From positions 23,308 through 87,307 of the forward strand of contig JAVBNH010000006.1 in the NCBI GenBank assembly GCA_031551635.1: 64,000 nucleotides of DNA, given 5' to 3'. The DNA comes from JAVBNH01 sp031551635. GTDB taxonomy: Bacteria; Bacillota; Clostridia; Oscillospirales; Acutalibacteraceae. The stretch's first letter is position 1; each line of letters begins with the position of its first letter. Of the stretch, positions 16,588-24,831 are shown piece by piece. Below the pieces are notes generated by a model. It was not told where the DNA came from, did no database searches, and worked only from the letters and a program-made list of their open reading frames with translations. The position numbers and the translations under genes are program-made.

Positions 16588-17250
16588 ATTCCACGGCAGT
16601 TTTACTATTGTCTCCACCGGGAAGGGATTTTCAATTTTTTTCTCCAGCTCGCTCATTATTGCCTTGGGGACAGTTGTCAGCATGAGCGGCAGTCCTGTAA
16701 CCCTGCTGACTTCGCGGGCATATTCACAGCCTGATAAAATATCCGCGGCGGAAGTTTCCAGAGAAAGATGCGAATTATTAACAAGCGCGTTCATCGTAAG
16801 GTGCGAAGCCGCTTCAATCTCCCTCAAAAGCTCCAAAGCGTCAAGAGGGTTTTCAATCATTCGACGGAATTTATTTATAACAAAAATTCCGAGGTACCCG
16901 TCGTTTCCCTTTATATCATCGGCATACCGCCCGAGTGCCGTAGCTCCTGCGTCGTCCCCGCCGACATCAAAAAAAACATGGTCAGCGTCACCGCCGAAAA
17001 CCGAGGAAATCTCAGCGGGCAGATATGGCGCGTCAAGAGTGGTGTTTGCGCTGCCGGGCGAAATCAGGCGTATTCCGTTGCCCTCGAGCTCTCTGCGGTA
17101 ATCGGACGAACGAAAATAAGGGTTGACTATATCGAGGTCAACAAGGGTGACCCGCCTGCCCTGCCGCGCGAGCCCAAACGCCGCGTTAAGAGCGAAATTA
17201 GTCTTGCCCGTGCCGTAATGACCGCAGATTATATTATATTTCCGAAACAT
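16567..17250 (-). CDS. P-loop (MinD/ParA-like) ATPase next to the oxidoreductase genes
   Basis: A 227-residue P-loop ATPase. GHYGTGKTN (residues 9-17) is the Walker A site, VTLVDLDIVNPYF the switch region and HVFFDVGGDDAGATALGRY the Walker B region. It resembles the MinD/CooC class that handles metals or clusters, or partitions complexes. It lies just upstream of korDABC on the same strand, with a 48-bp gap, and GGGAGGG precedes its ATG. A maturation or assembly role is inference only. Confidence 0.8.
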   Translation of the reverse strand: MFRKYNIICGHYGTGKTNFALNAAFGLARQGRRVTLVDLDIVNPYFRSSDYRRELEGNGIRLISPGSANTTLDAPYLPAEISSVFGGDADHVFFDVGGDDAGATALGRYADDIKGNDGYLGIFVINKFRRMIENPLDALELLREIEAASHLTMNALVNNSHLSLETSAADILSGCEYAREVSRVTGLPLMLTTVPKAIMSELEKKIENPFPVETIVKLPWNNLDIRH

Positions 17251-17297
17251 AAAACCACCCTCCCTGTATCAAGAATCCAGGTTAATGCTGTTTTAGT

Positions 17298-17318
17298 GTA
17301 CAATGTACAATGTACAAA
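17298..17318. repeat. GTAC-type heptad array, three units
   Basis: GTACAAT, GTACAAT, GTACAAA in exact 7-bp phase, upstream of the ATPase gene. The period is the same as in the CTAG heptads, but the core tetramer is GTAC. Confidence 0.8.
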
Positions 17319-17480
17319 TAGAGGTCGGGTAGGTAGAATTATGTGTGTTTTTACCTTTTCACCCGACTTGATTAAAGAAAATACATAATTTACCTGCCAT
17401 TAAATCAGCAAACTTATATTATTAAAATCATTCGCGAGCAGAATGTTAATAGCTACCGCAATTTAACTCGCGACCGCCAT

Positions 17481-17515
17481 CCAGCGTCTAGTATCCAGCA
17501 TCCAGTGTCTAAACT
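17481..17515. repeat. heptad array, five CYAGNRT units
   Basis: CCAGCGT, CTAGTAT, CCAGCAT, CCAGTGT, CTAAACT in strict phase, in the 341-bp gap between the ATPase gene and ispH. The rest of this gap holds two GTAC arrays and the ispH terminator; no gene is seen in it. Confidence 0.88.
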
Positions 17516-17551
17516 AGAATAAAAGTAAGGGCAGGAAACCCGACCCTTACT
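17516..17551 (-). terminator. intrinsic terminator after ispH-S1
   Basis: On the minus strand AGTAAGGG...CCCTTACT is an 8-bp stem with further GG/CC pairing inside. TTTTATT follows. It lies about 40 bp after the ispH stop. Confidence 0.8.
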
Positions 17552-17564
17552 ATAATATTCATTT

Positions 17565-17592
17565 GTACTCTGTACTGAGTACATAGTACACT
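17565..17592. repeat. GTAC-type heptad array, four units, at the ispH 3' end
   Basis: GTACTCT, GTACTGA, GTACATA, GTACACT are in exact 7-bp phase and end at the stop codon of the ispH fusion gene. Confidence 0.85.
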
Positions 17593-19649
17593 TATTCAGC
17601 CGCCTTATCCGCGCCGGCAAGCAAATCGTCAATTGAAACCGGCTCGCTCTTTTCGCCGTCCGCAGCCATCTCAGCCTCGAGTGATTCCTCTTCCTCCTCA
17701 GGAACGAGAAGGGCTCTTATCGAAAGACTGACGCGTTTTTTATCAAAGTCGATTTCTGTAATCTTCGCCATGACTTTTTCACCCAGAGAAACAGCCTCCT
17801 GAGGGGCAGCGATTCTCTTTGCGGAAATCTGCGAGATATGAATCAGACCGTCAACGCCGGGAATGATTCGCCCGAAAGCGCCAAAGGTGGTCATGCCAGC
17901 GATTTCAACCTCTACAACACTGCCGACGGGATAATCTCTTCTGAGAACCTCCCACGGATTGTCCTCAACCTTTTTGTATCCCAGAGAAATCTTCTTCTTT
18001 TCATTATCAAGGTTCTTGATATATACTTCGATTATGTCGCCCGGCTTGACAACGTCAGACGGATGCTTGATTCTCTTCCACGAAAGCTCGCTTCTGTGAA
18101 CAAGACCGTGTACTCCGCCAAGGTCGACAAAGGCACCGAATTCGGTGACTGAAACAACGGGACCTGTAAATACCTGACCAACCGCAGCAGTCTCCCAGAA
18201 GGAATCGGTCTTTTGCTTGCGCTCAGACCTGTAAGCGGCGCGGATTGAACCGACAGCGCGGCGCTTTTTCTCAGCGTCAACAATGGTGAAGCTGACTGTT
18301 TGGTTAAGTAAATCCTCAAGCCGGTCATTTCTCGAAACAGTCGCAAGAGAAGCGGGTATAAAGATTCTGTTACCGTTTGAAATAACGATTACACCCTTAT
18401 TTATAACTTCGACAACTTTACCGGAAAGAATAGTGCCGTCTTTTTCGGCTTTGACTATCTCGTCCCAATAGCGGCTCTCATCAATGAGACGCTTGGAAAG
18501 CAATATAGTTCCTTCCATGTCGTTTGTTTTCATAATAACCAGTTCAAGCTCGTCGCCGACTTTAAGCTCTTTTGAAGGGTCAGCGGTAGGATCCGCTGAG
18601 TAATGGTCAATCGGAATGAGACCTGTCTGCTTTCTTCCGATGTCAACCTGAATTTCGTTCGGAAGAATTCTGACGACTGTGCCCTTTACTTTTTTGTCGG
18701 TGCTCATGCTCTTAAGTGATTCCTCGAGAGCGTCCTCAAAGGACATTTCGTCGTAGTTCACTTCTTTTAGCGCAGCTTCTTGTGCTGCTTCTTCATTTGT
18801 GTTTTCAATAATGTCGGACATGGTGTTCCGTACCTCCTTAATTATACTGTCGGGCGTTGAAGCCCCGGCAGTAATGCCTACATTGCGGCAATTCGAAAAA
18901 TCAAGCCCTGAGAGCTCACCCGCATCCTCAACCAGATAGGTTTTGCAGTTCTCCTCGCAGACGGCGCGAAGCTTGTCTGTGTTTGAGCTGCACCTGCCTC
19001 CGACGACTATCATGCAGTCGTTTTCGAGGGATAATCGGCGAGCCTCCTCCTGTCTTTCAAAAGTCGCACTACATATTGTATCAAATATTAACGCATTTGT
19101 ACATAGTAAATTTACAAATTTCAAACATTTTTTAAATTCACTCACAGAGAAGGTTGTTTGAGCCACTAAAATGAATTTCTTTTTAATATTTTCATTCTCA
19201 AAAATCTGTTCTAGCTCCTCAAGAGAGTTAAAAACATAGGATTTTCCGCCACAATAGCTACGTATTCCAAGCACCTCCGGGTGATTTTTGTCGCCCGCAA
19301 TGAGGGTGTCCACCTCGTCCGATGAATTTTCAGCGACAATGCGTTGAATTTTTTTCACAAACGGGCAGGTTTCATCATTGAATTTAAGCCCCATTCGCTC
19401 TAGCTCCTCAAGCACATCCTTAGTCACTCCATGGGTTCTCACAAGGGTTGTATAGCCCTCAGGGGCTTCCCCTGGGGATTCAATTATTTTAACCCCCTGC
19501 TTCTTTAAATCGTCAATAAACTGCGGATTATGAATAATCGGCCCGAGCGTGCAGACCCTTTCGCCTTCGTCAATAAGCTTCGAAAGCCTTGACACGGCTC
19601 TGTTTACGCCGAAACAAAAGCCCGCGGTTTTTGCAAGTGTGATTGCCAT
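17592..19649 (-). CDS. ispH: IspH (HMBPP reductase) fused to S1 RNA-binding domains
   Basis: The N-terminal 285 residues are 4-hydroxy-3-methylbut-2-enyl diphosphate reductase, the last enzyme of the MEP isoprenoid pathway. The three [4Fe-4S] cysteines are present (GFCFGVNRAV C12, ETCPFVKK C95, TICSATFERQ C193), with THG and the NRNVGITAGAS end block. Residues from about 320 hold four S1 domains as in ribosomal protein S1. The C-terminus is acidic. This fusion is known in Clostridia. The ATG at 19649, 5 nt after GGTGA, is preferred over an upstream GTG. It follows cmk closely; the cmk-ispH-S1 order is common. Confidence 0.95.
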   Translation of the reverse strand: MAITLAKTAGFCFGVNRAVSRLSKLIDEGERVCTLGPIIHNPQFIDDLKKQGVKIIESPGEAPEGYTTLVRTHGVTKDVLEELERMGLKFNDETCPFVKKIQRIVAENSSDEVDTLIAGDKNHPEVLGIRSYCGGKSYVFNSLEELEQIFENENIKKKFILVAQTTFSVSEFKKCLKFVNLLCTNALIFDTICSATFERQEEARRLSLENDCMIVVGGRCSSNTDKLRAVCEENCKTYLVEDAGELSGLDFSNCRNVGITAGASTPDSIIKEVRNTMSDIIENTNEEAAQEAALKEVNYDEMSFEDALEESLKSMSTDKKVKGTVVRILPNEIQVDIGRKQTGLIPIDHYSADPTADPSKELKVGDELELVIMKTNDMEGTILLSKRLIDESRYWDEIVKAEKDGTILSGKVVEVINKGVIVISNGNRIFIPASLATVSRNDRLEDLLNQTVSFTIVDAEKKRRAVGSIRAAYRSERKQKTDSFWETAAVGQVFTGPVVSVTEFGAFVDLGGVHGLVHRSELSWKRIKHPSDVVKPGDIIEVYIKNLDNEKKKISLGYKKVEDNPWEVLRRDYPVGSVVEVEIAGMTTFGAFGRIIPGVDGLIHISQISAKRIAAPQEAVSLGEKVMAKITEIDFDKKRVSLSIRALLVPEEEEESLEAEMAADGEKSEPVSIDDLLAGADKAAE

Positions 19650-19690
19650 ACTTCTCACCACTATATTATATATTTTTTACTTTTCATTCT

Positions 19691-20368
19691 TCATTTTTCA
19701 TTAGTTAGAATTTCAAAAATAATGTTCATCATCGCCTCAAGCGCCTGCTCAACCGACATCCCCGATGTATCAAGCAGCACAGCGTCCTCCGCCTGCTTCA
19801 ACGGCGCAATTTTTCTATGTGAATCCTGGTAATCTCTTGCGATTATTTCCTGCTTCAGCTCTTCAAAATCAACCTTGTTTCCCTTTGCCGTCAGCTCGTC
19901 AAAGCGTCTTTTCGCCCGCTCCTCAACAGAGGCTGTGAGAAAAATTTTTACATCCGCGTCCGGCAGAACAACTGTTCCGATGTCACGCCCGTCCATGAGA
20001 CAATTATTCTCTTTCGCCATATTTTTCTGTTGCTCCAGCAAAAAGGAGCGAACCTCAGGCAGCTTTGAGACATTCGACGCCGCCATTGAAGCCTCCGGCA
20101 GCCTTATCGCATCTGATACATCCTCGCCGCAGAGGAAAACCCTCTGAATCGAATCGATGTACTTCAGCTCCACTGACAATTTCGGCAAAACCGCCAGAAC
20201 ATCGCTGCTCTTAGCCGTGTCCAGCCCTGCCCTCAGCACTCCGACACCGATTGACCTGTAGAGCGCGCCGGTGTCAATGTAAATATATCCGAGTTTCGCG
20301 GCGGCAAGCCTCGCGACTGTGCTCTTACCCGCACCGCTCGGACCGTCAATTGCTATGTTTATACTCAT
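19691..20368 (-). CDS. cmk: (d)CMP kinase
   Basis: Phosphorylates CMP and dCMP. INIAIDGPSGAGKST is the P-loop and YIDTGALYRSI the CMP site. DGRDIGTVVLPDADVKIFLTAS and RDYQDSHRKIAPL complete the family pattern. Three in-frame ATGs are clustered. GGAG lies 9 nt before the third, which gives the usual 225-residue MSINIAIDG protein. It is first in a likely cmk-ispH transcript. Confidence 0.96.
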   Translation of the reverse strand: MSINIAIDGPSGAGKSTVARLAAAKLGYIYIDTGALYRSIGVGVLRAGLDTAKSSDVLAVLPKLSVELKYIDSIQRVFLCGEDVSDAIRLPEASMAASNVSKLPEVRSFLLEQQKNMAKENNCLMDGRDIGTVVLPDADVKIFLTASVEERAKRRFDELTAKGNKVDFEELKQEIIARDYQDSHRKIAPLKQAEDAVLLDTSGMSVEQALEAMMNIIFEILTNEK

Positions 20369-20424
20369 TGTACTCATCTCCATTATTATTTCAGCTTTCG
20401 CACCTTTAAAAAGCCAACTTTTTA

Positions 20425-20452
20425 ATGCTTGATGCTGGATGCTAGATGCTGG
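20425..20452. repeat. heptad array, four ATGCTNG units
   Basis: ATGCTTG, ATGCTGG, ATGCTAG, ATGCTGG in strict phase; the complement is CYAGCAT. It lies 50 bp upstream of cmk. Confidence 0.88.
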
Positions 20453-20521
20453 AAGAGGTCGCGTATTTATCGCTATTTGGAAATAAAATTATAGCTCGCG
20501 TGGTGATTATATACTGATCCG

Positions 20522-20603
20522 CATTAAAATAGCTTCTAACTGTCGTTCGCTAATCCTTTTGCACTCTTACAAAAGGGCTCACTCCATTAGAAGCTTTTTA
20601 ATG
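20522..20603. repeat. 82-bp nested inverted repeat in the cmk-flavoprotein gap
   Basis: The outer arms cattaaaatagcttctaa and ttagaagctttttaatg are near-perfect complements (17-18 bp). Inside them CCTTTTG and CAAAAGG form a second hairpin. The whole could be a two-stage stem-loop RNA, a terminator for the flavoprotein gene, or a small non-autonomous element. No ORF is seen. The rest of this 336-bp gap holds two heptad arrays. Confidence 0.75.
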
Positions 20604-20683
20604 GAGGATAAGTATTAATATAATTGTCCGCGTCCAGAGAGTTTAATTAAAAGTTAATGCTGAATCGCGACATCTTCCAATAT

Positions 20684-20711
20684 CTAATATCTAAAATCTA
20701 ATATCTAAAAC
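20684..20711. repeat. heptad array, four CTAANAY units, at a gene 3' end
   Basis: CTAATAT, CTAAAAT, CTAATAT, CTAAAAC in strict phase. The last unit contains the stop codon of the flavoprotein gene at 20705. Confidence 0.88.
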
Positions 20712-21958
20712 AGCGCATTTTCTCCCGCGATAAAGCCGGTTGAAAAGGCTATTTGTAAATTAAACCCGCCGGTATAGGCATTGACGTCTATGACCTCCCC
20801 CGCGAAAAAGAGATTGGCGCATTTTTTCGAGCGCATGGTTTTCGGCTCGATTTCGCCGACACTCACCCCTCCGCAGGTGATAATCGCCTCTTCAATCGGG
20901 CGGAAGGCACGCACATTCAGCTTTAATTCCTTCAGACACATAACAAATTCCGCACGCATCTCACGCGTGAGTTGATTAGCCTTCATCTCATGAGGAATTC
21001 CGCACAAATCGAGAATTACCGGAATCATCGCCCGGGGCAGCAGCTCATTAAAAGCGTTTACGGCAGCTTTATTAGAGTATTTCGCAATATCACGCTGTAT
21101 TCGGCTGTCAAGCTGAGTGACACTCAGCCCCGGTTTCAAATCAATAACTATCTCGTATTTTGTCTTGTCAGCATCCCGCATATGCGCGCTGGCGCTGAGT
21201 ATCACAGGACCCGATACACCGAAATGGGTAAAAAGCATCTCGCCGAAATCCTCATAAATATCTGCGAAGCCGTCCTTATCACGAAGCTTAAGCGAAACAT
21301 TTTTCAGTGCAAGTCCCTGAAGCTCTGCGCAGAAGCTTTCGGCGGTTTCAAGAGGTACAAGCGATGCCTGCGGCTGTGTAACTGTATGCCCAGCCTGTTT
21401 TGCGAGCTCATAGCCGTCGCCGGTTGAACCGGTCAGGGGATAGGACACGCCGCCTGTCGCGACTACAAAGGACGAGGCAAAAAACTCCTCACCTTCATAT
21501 GTTCTGACTCCTGTAATCAGCGGTGTTTCGTTATTCTCATTAAAAATGAATTCTTTAACGCGTCCGGCAATTCGTTTTACACCGCTTTTCTTCATAAAGC
21601 CGCCCAGCGCGTCAACAATATCAACAGCCTTGTCCGAGACCGGAAAAACCCTGTTACCCCGCTCGACTTTGAGCGGAACTCCCAGCTCTTCGAAAAAATC
21701 CATGGTATCCGAGGGCATAAAACGCGAAAACGCGCTGTAGAGAAAGCGTCCGTTTGTGGGCACGGCTTCGATAAGCTCATTGAGCATGGAGCAGGCATTG
21801 GTCACATTGCAGCGCCCCTTGCCCGTAATCATCAGCTTGCGCCCGACGCGCTCGTTGCGCTCGATTACAAGCACGCTTTTGCCTCTTTCGGCAAGCTTCC
21901 CCGCGCACATCATGCCCGCCGCTCCCGCGCCAATTACAATACAATCTGTTTTTTTCAT
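20705..21958 (-). CDS. HI0933/BaiN-family NAD(P)/FAD-dependent oxidoreductase
   Basis: A 417-residue flavoprotein of the HI0933/YhiN family, to which the bile-acid reductase BaiN belongs. It has the Rossmann FAD motif VIGAGAAGMMCAGKL, the family block GRKLMITGKGRCNVTNA, VATGGVSYPLTGSTGDGY, THFGVSGPVIL and the C-terminal GGVSVGEIEPKTMRSK...GEVIDVNAYTGGFNLQIAFSTG. Length and motif order fit well. The physiological substrate of most members is unknown, so no bile-acid role is claimed. Confidence 0.9.
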   Translation of the reverse strand: MKKTDCIVIGAGAAGMMCAGKLAERGKSVLVIERNERVGRKLMITGKGRCNVTNACSMLNELIEAVPTNGRFLYSAFSRFMPSDTMDFFEELGVPLKVERGNRVFPVSDKAVDIVDALGGFMKKSGVKRIAGRVKEFIFNENNETPLITGVRTYEGEEFFASSFVVATGGVSYPLTGSTGDGYELAKQAGHTVTQPQASLVPLETAESFCAELQGLALKNVSLKLRDKDGFADIYEDFGEMLFTHFGVSGPVILSASAHMRDADKTKYEIVIDLKPGLSVTQLDSRIQRDIAKYSNKAAVNAFNELLPRAMIPVILDLCGIPHEMKANQLTREMRAEFVMCLKELKLNVRAFRPIEEAIITCGGVSVGEIEPKTMRSKKCANLFFAGEVIDVNAYTGGFNLQIAFSTGFIAGENALF

Positions 21959-22014
21959 ATCTTTATTATTTCATTCCTATATTGTTTAAAATAAATTATG
22001 CATTATGAATTAAG

Positions 22015-23247
22015 TCATACCTTAACTATAGCATCTGTATATTCCGTATCGGCATTCTGAACTGTCGGCAGCGTCAGGTTATAAACCGCCGCAGCTCTCG
22101 CCTCAAGCTCAAAAAACCGCTTCGCCTGCGCTCCCAAACCTGCAATCTCGGCAGCTCTTGTAACGAGTGGAAGCCCTGCCTTTTTTTTCGCGGTATTCAA
22201 GAGCGTCCGCCCTTTTTCGTTGAAGCCGAGCACGCGAATATATGGTATATCCGACTGAGTGAAATCCTTTGTTATCCCGAGCAGTGAGGAGAGAACTATC
22301 CTTCTTATACGCGAATGTGTATAGCGTTTTGTTTTCGCCAGTGCATAAAGCTCCTCAATGCTTTTTGCCCTGTTTGCCGCGTCTTTTATCCTATTCTCAA
22401 GCCCCTCTGAAACATCAGGATACCGCAGTAAATCTTCAGTATTTTTCATTCTCAAATCATATAATACAGCTTTTTCGACTGCTCTCATATCTGAGGGAAG
22501 GCAACCCTTATCAAGCTCTCTGAGTATAATATCAGCGGCGTTTTCGGGCATTTTGCCGGAAATATATTCGCCGATTTTTTCCCTTGCGCTCTCGCGGTCA
22601 TAGCTGTAGAAAATTCTTTTTATTTCCTCGCGCAGCTTGCTCGCTGAGGCAAAGCCTTCGTTTGTAACATCGCTGTCATGAGCTGCGCCGAAACGCTTCA
22701 CCGCGAAAGGCTCAATATTTGAATTAATCCGAATTAAAGCCCTTGTATACTCAAGGGACAATATATCATTCGGCGAGTGCAGCAGCTCAAGCTCATCAGA
22801 AGCCATAAAGCTATTTGCATTAGCTTCACGCGCTCTGGGGAATGATACACCTTCTTCTAAAAAATTTTTAATTTTTTCATCACTATCAAGTTGCAGCAGC
22901 TTTTCGGCGGTTGTTTCAATCAGCCTCGTGTCTCCGCATTCGCTTCCGAAGGAGAGCATATCGACAACACCCAGTGCCTCGGCAATCGAAACCGCGCCGT
23001 AAGCGAACCTCTGAGCGCTCGCTGTGGCAAATGGCAATGGCAGCTCGAGCACAAGGTCCGCGCCGCATCTGAGAGCCGTCTCAACTCTCGAACGCTTCGG
23101 CATTACTGCGCTCTCACTGCGCTGTACAAAGTTTCCACTCATAACGGCTACTATGGTGTCAGCACCTGCTTCAAGAGTGCGGTCAATATGATATTTATGC
23201 CCGTTGTGAAACGGGTTATATTCGCAGACAATAGCGGCAACCTTCAA
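22015..23247 (-). CDS. tmcAL: tRNA(Met) cytidine acetate ligase
   Basis: Uses acetate and ATP to make N4-acetylcytidine at the wobble base of elongator tRNA-Met. AAIVCEYNPFHNGHKYHI has the HxGH nucleotidyltransferase motif, followed by MSGNFVQRSESAVMPKRSR and DLVLELP. There are about 410 residues, the usual length. CGGGG lies 7 nt before a TTG that gives MKVAAIVCEYN; a GTG three codons upstream is less likely. Its promoter is divergent from that of ackA. Confidence 0.93.
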   Translation of the reverse strand: MKVAAIVCEYNPFHNGHKYHIDRTLEAGADTIVAVMSGNFVQRSESAVMPKRSRVETALRCGADLVLELPLPFATASAQRFAYGAVSIAEALGVVDMLSFGSECGDTRLIETTAEKLLQLDSDEKIKNFLEEGVSFPRAREANANSFMASDELELLHSPNDILSLEYTRALIRINSNIEPFAVKRFGAAHDSDVTNEGFASASKLREEIKRIFYSYDRESAREKIGEYISGKMPENAADIILRELDKGCLPSDMRAVEKAVLYDLRMKNTEDLLRYPDVSEGLENRIKDAANRAKSIEELYALAKTKRYTHSRIRRIVLSSLLGITKDFTQSDIPYIRVLGFNEKGRTLLNTAKKKAGLPLVTRAAEIAGLGAQAKRFFELEARAAAVYNLTLPTVQNADTEYTDAIVKV

Positions 23248-23279
23248 AAAAAACACCCCGGATAAAACAATCTGTCACT

Positions 23280-23308
23280 ATAATAAACTGATATCGTAAA
23301 ATTGTCAA
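23280..23308 (-). promoter_or_regulatory. sigma-A promoter of tmcAL
   Basis: On the minus strand TTGACA (23303-23308), 17 bp, TATTAT (23280-23285), about 30 bp before the tmcAL start. Confidence 0.82.
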
Positions 23309-23370
23309 ATGAAAACATGTGTTTAGCAATTTGTCATAAAAAAAGCTTAAATCACACCTAAAAAATCGGC

Positions 23371-23399
23371 TTGCTTTTTAAAGGCTCAACATATATAAT
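23371..23399 (+). promoter_or_regulatory. sigma-A promoter of ackA
   Basis: TTGCTT (23371-23376), 17 bp, TATAAT (23394-23399), followed by a leader of about 50 nt before the ackA ATG. Confidence 0.8.
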
Positions 23400-23457
23400 A
23401 TCTGATGTATGAGAAAAACAATATTTATTGCTCAAAATGAAAGGAACGGATGAATCA

Positions 23458-24672
23458 ATGCTTGTATTGGTCATTAATGCAGGAAGCTCCTCGCTTAAAT
23501 ATCAGCTTATTGATATGAACGGCGAGATTTGCATCGCAAAAGGTGTTTGCGAAAGAATCGGTCAGGACGGACGGATTGAAGCCAAAAATCTTGCGAACGG
23601 CACAGAATTTACCGCCGAAATCGACATGCCGAACCATACTGTCGCCTTCCTTGAGGTCAAAAAAGCCCTTACAGGCGGCGAGGCTAAGGTTCTTGACGAC
23701 CTCGCGGAGATAGCCGCTATCGGTCACCGTGTCGTTCAGGGCGGTTCTTTATTTAATCACAGCGTAATTATCGATGATTCGGTTCTCGCGGGAATTGAAG
23801 AGCTCTGTGACCTCGCGCCGCTGCATAATCCCGCCCACCTACAGGGCATGCGCGCCTGCATCGAGGTTTTCGGCAAAGATGTCCCCGAAATTGCGGTTTT
23901 CGACAACGCCTTCCACAGCACTATGCCGCCTGAGGCGTATATGTTCCCGATTCCTTATGAATATTATGAAAAATATAAAATCCGCCGCTATGGCTTCCAC
24001 GGCACTTCTCACCGCTGCGTCAGTACCCGCTGCGCCGAGCTTTACGGCAAACCCATTGAGGAGCTAAAAATTATCACCTGCCACCTTGGCAACGGCTCGT
24101 CAATCACCGCGGTTAAAAACGGCAGTGTCGTTGACACAAGCATGGGGCTGACCCCCCTCGACGGCTTCATCATGGGCACGAGAACCGGAGGAATCGACCC
24201 CTCTGTTGTGACTTATCTACAAGCCAAGGAAGGCTGGACGCCTGAGCAGACGGACAGCATTCTCAATAAAAAATCAGGCGTACTGGGCGTTTCAGGCATC
24301 TCGAACGATGACCGCGACGTCAAGGCGGCTTCCCTCTCCGGCAACCACCGCGCAAAGCTCGCCCGCGATATTCAATGGTATCAGATACGCAAGTATATCG
24401 GCAGCTATATAGCAGCGATGGAGGGCGTTGACGCTATTGTTTTCACCGGCGGAATCGGCGAAAACACCTTTGATTTACGCGCGGATGTCTGCACAAGACT
24501 CTCCTTCTTGGGCGTTGATTTTAACAACGAAATCAACGAAAAAACCGTCAGAGGTGCGGAGGCGGAAATCACAAACCCCGGTTCAAAAATCCGTGTTTTC
24601 GTCATTCCCACAAACGAAGAACTGATGATAGCTCGCGATACGCAAATGCTGGCGGCACAATTTAGATTTTAG
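23458..24672 (+). CDS. ackA: acetate kinase
   Basis: Interconverts acetyl phosphate/ADP and acetate/ATP, the energy-conserving last step of acetate formation. Blocks: LVINAGSSSLKYQLID, GHRVVQGG, FDNAFHSTMP, RYGFHGTSHRCV, CHLGNGSSITAV, DTSMGLTPLDG and the late VFTGGIGEN. There are 404 residues from the ATG at 23458, preceded by AAAGGA; the frame is open upstream without a better start. No pta is adjacent. The C-terminus (FRF, stop) runs into a heptad array. Confidence 0.97.
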   Translation: MLVLVINAGSSSLKYQLIDMNGEICIAKGVCERIGQDGRIEAKNLANGTEFTAEIDMPNHTVAFLEVKKALTGGEAKVLDDLAEIAAIGHRVVQGGSLFNHSVIIDDSVLAGIEELCDLAPLHNPAHLQGMRACIEVFGKDVPEIAVFDNAFHSTMPPEAYMFPIPYEYYEKYKIRRYGFHGTSHRCVSTRCAELYGKPIEELKIITCHLGNGSSITAVKNGSVVDTSMGLTPLDGFIMGTRTGGIDPSVVTYLQAKEGWTPEQTDSILNKKSGVLGVSGISNDDRDVKAASLSGNHRAKLARDIQWYQIRKYIGSYIAAMEGVDAIVFTGGIGENTFDLRADVCTRLSFLGVDFNNEINEKTVRGAEAEITNPGSKIRVFVIPTNEELMIARDTQMLAAQFRF

Positions 24673-24695
24673 ATATTAGACTGTAGATTTTAGAC
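24661..24695. repeat. heptad array, five NTTAGAY-type units, across the ackA 3' end
   Basis: TTTAGAT, TTTAGAT, ATTAGAC, TGTAGAT, TTTAGAC in 7-bp phase. The last residues and the TAG stop of ackA are inside the array. Confidence 0.85.
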
Positions 24696-24831
24696 TGCCA
24701 AATTATTTTATTATATTGATGGTGAATTTAAAATGAACAGAAACCGCCCGCCCTGTTAATCTTCGGTTTATAGTAACGCACGTTCCCCGCCTATGACATT
24801 TTCCCTAATTTTATTTTGAAAGGAAAACGTT

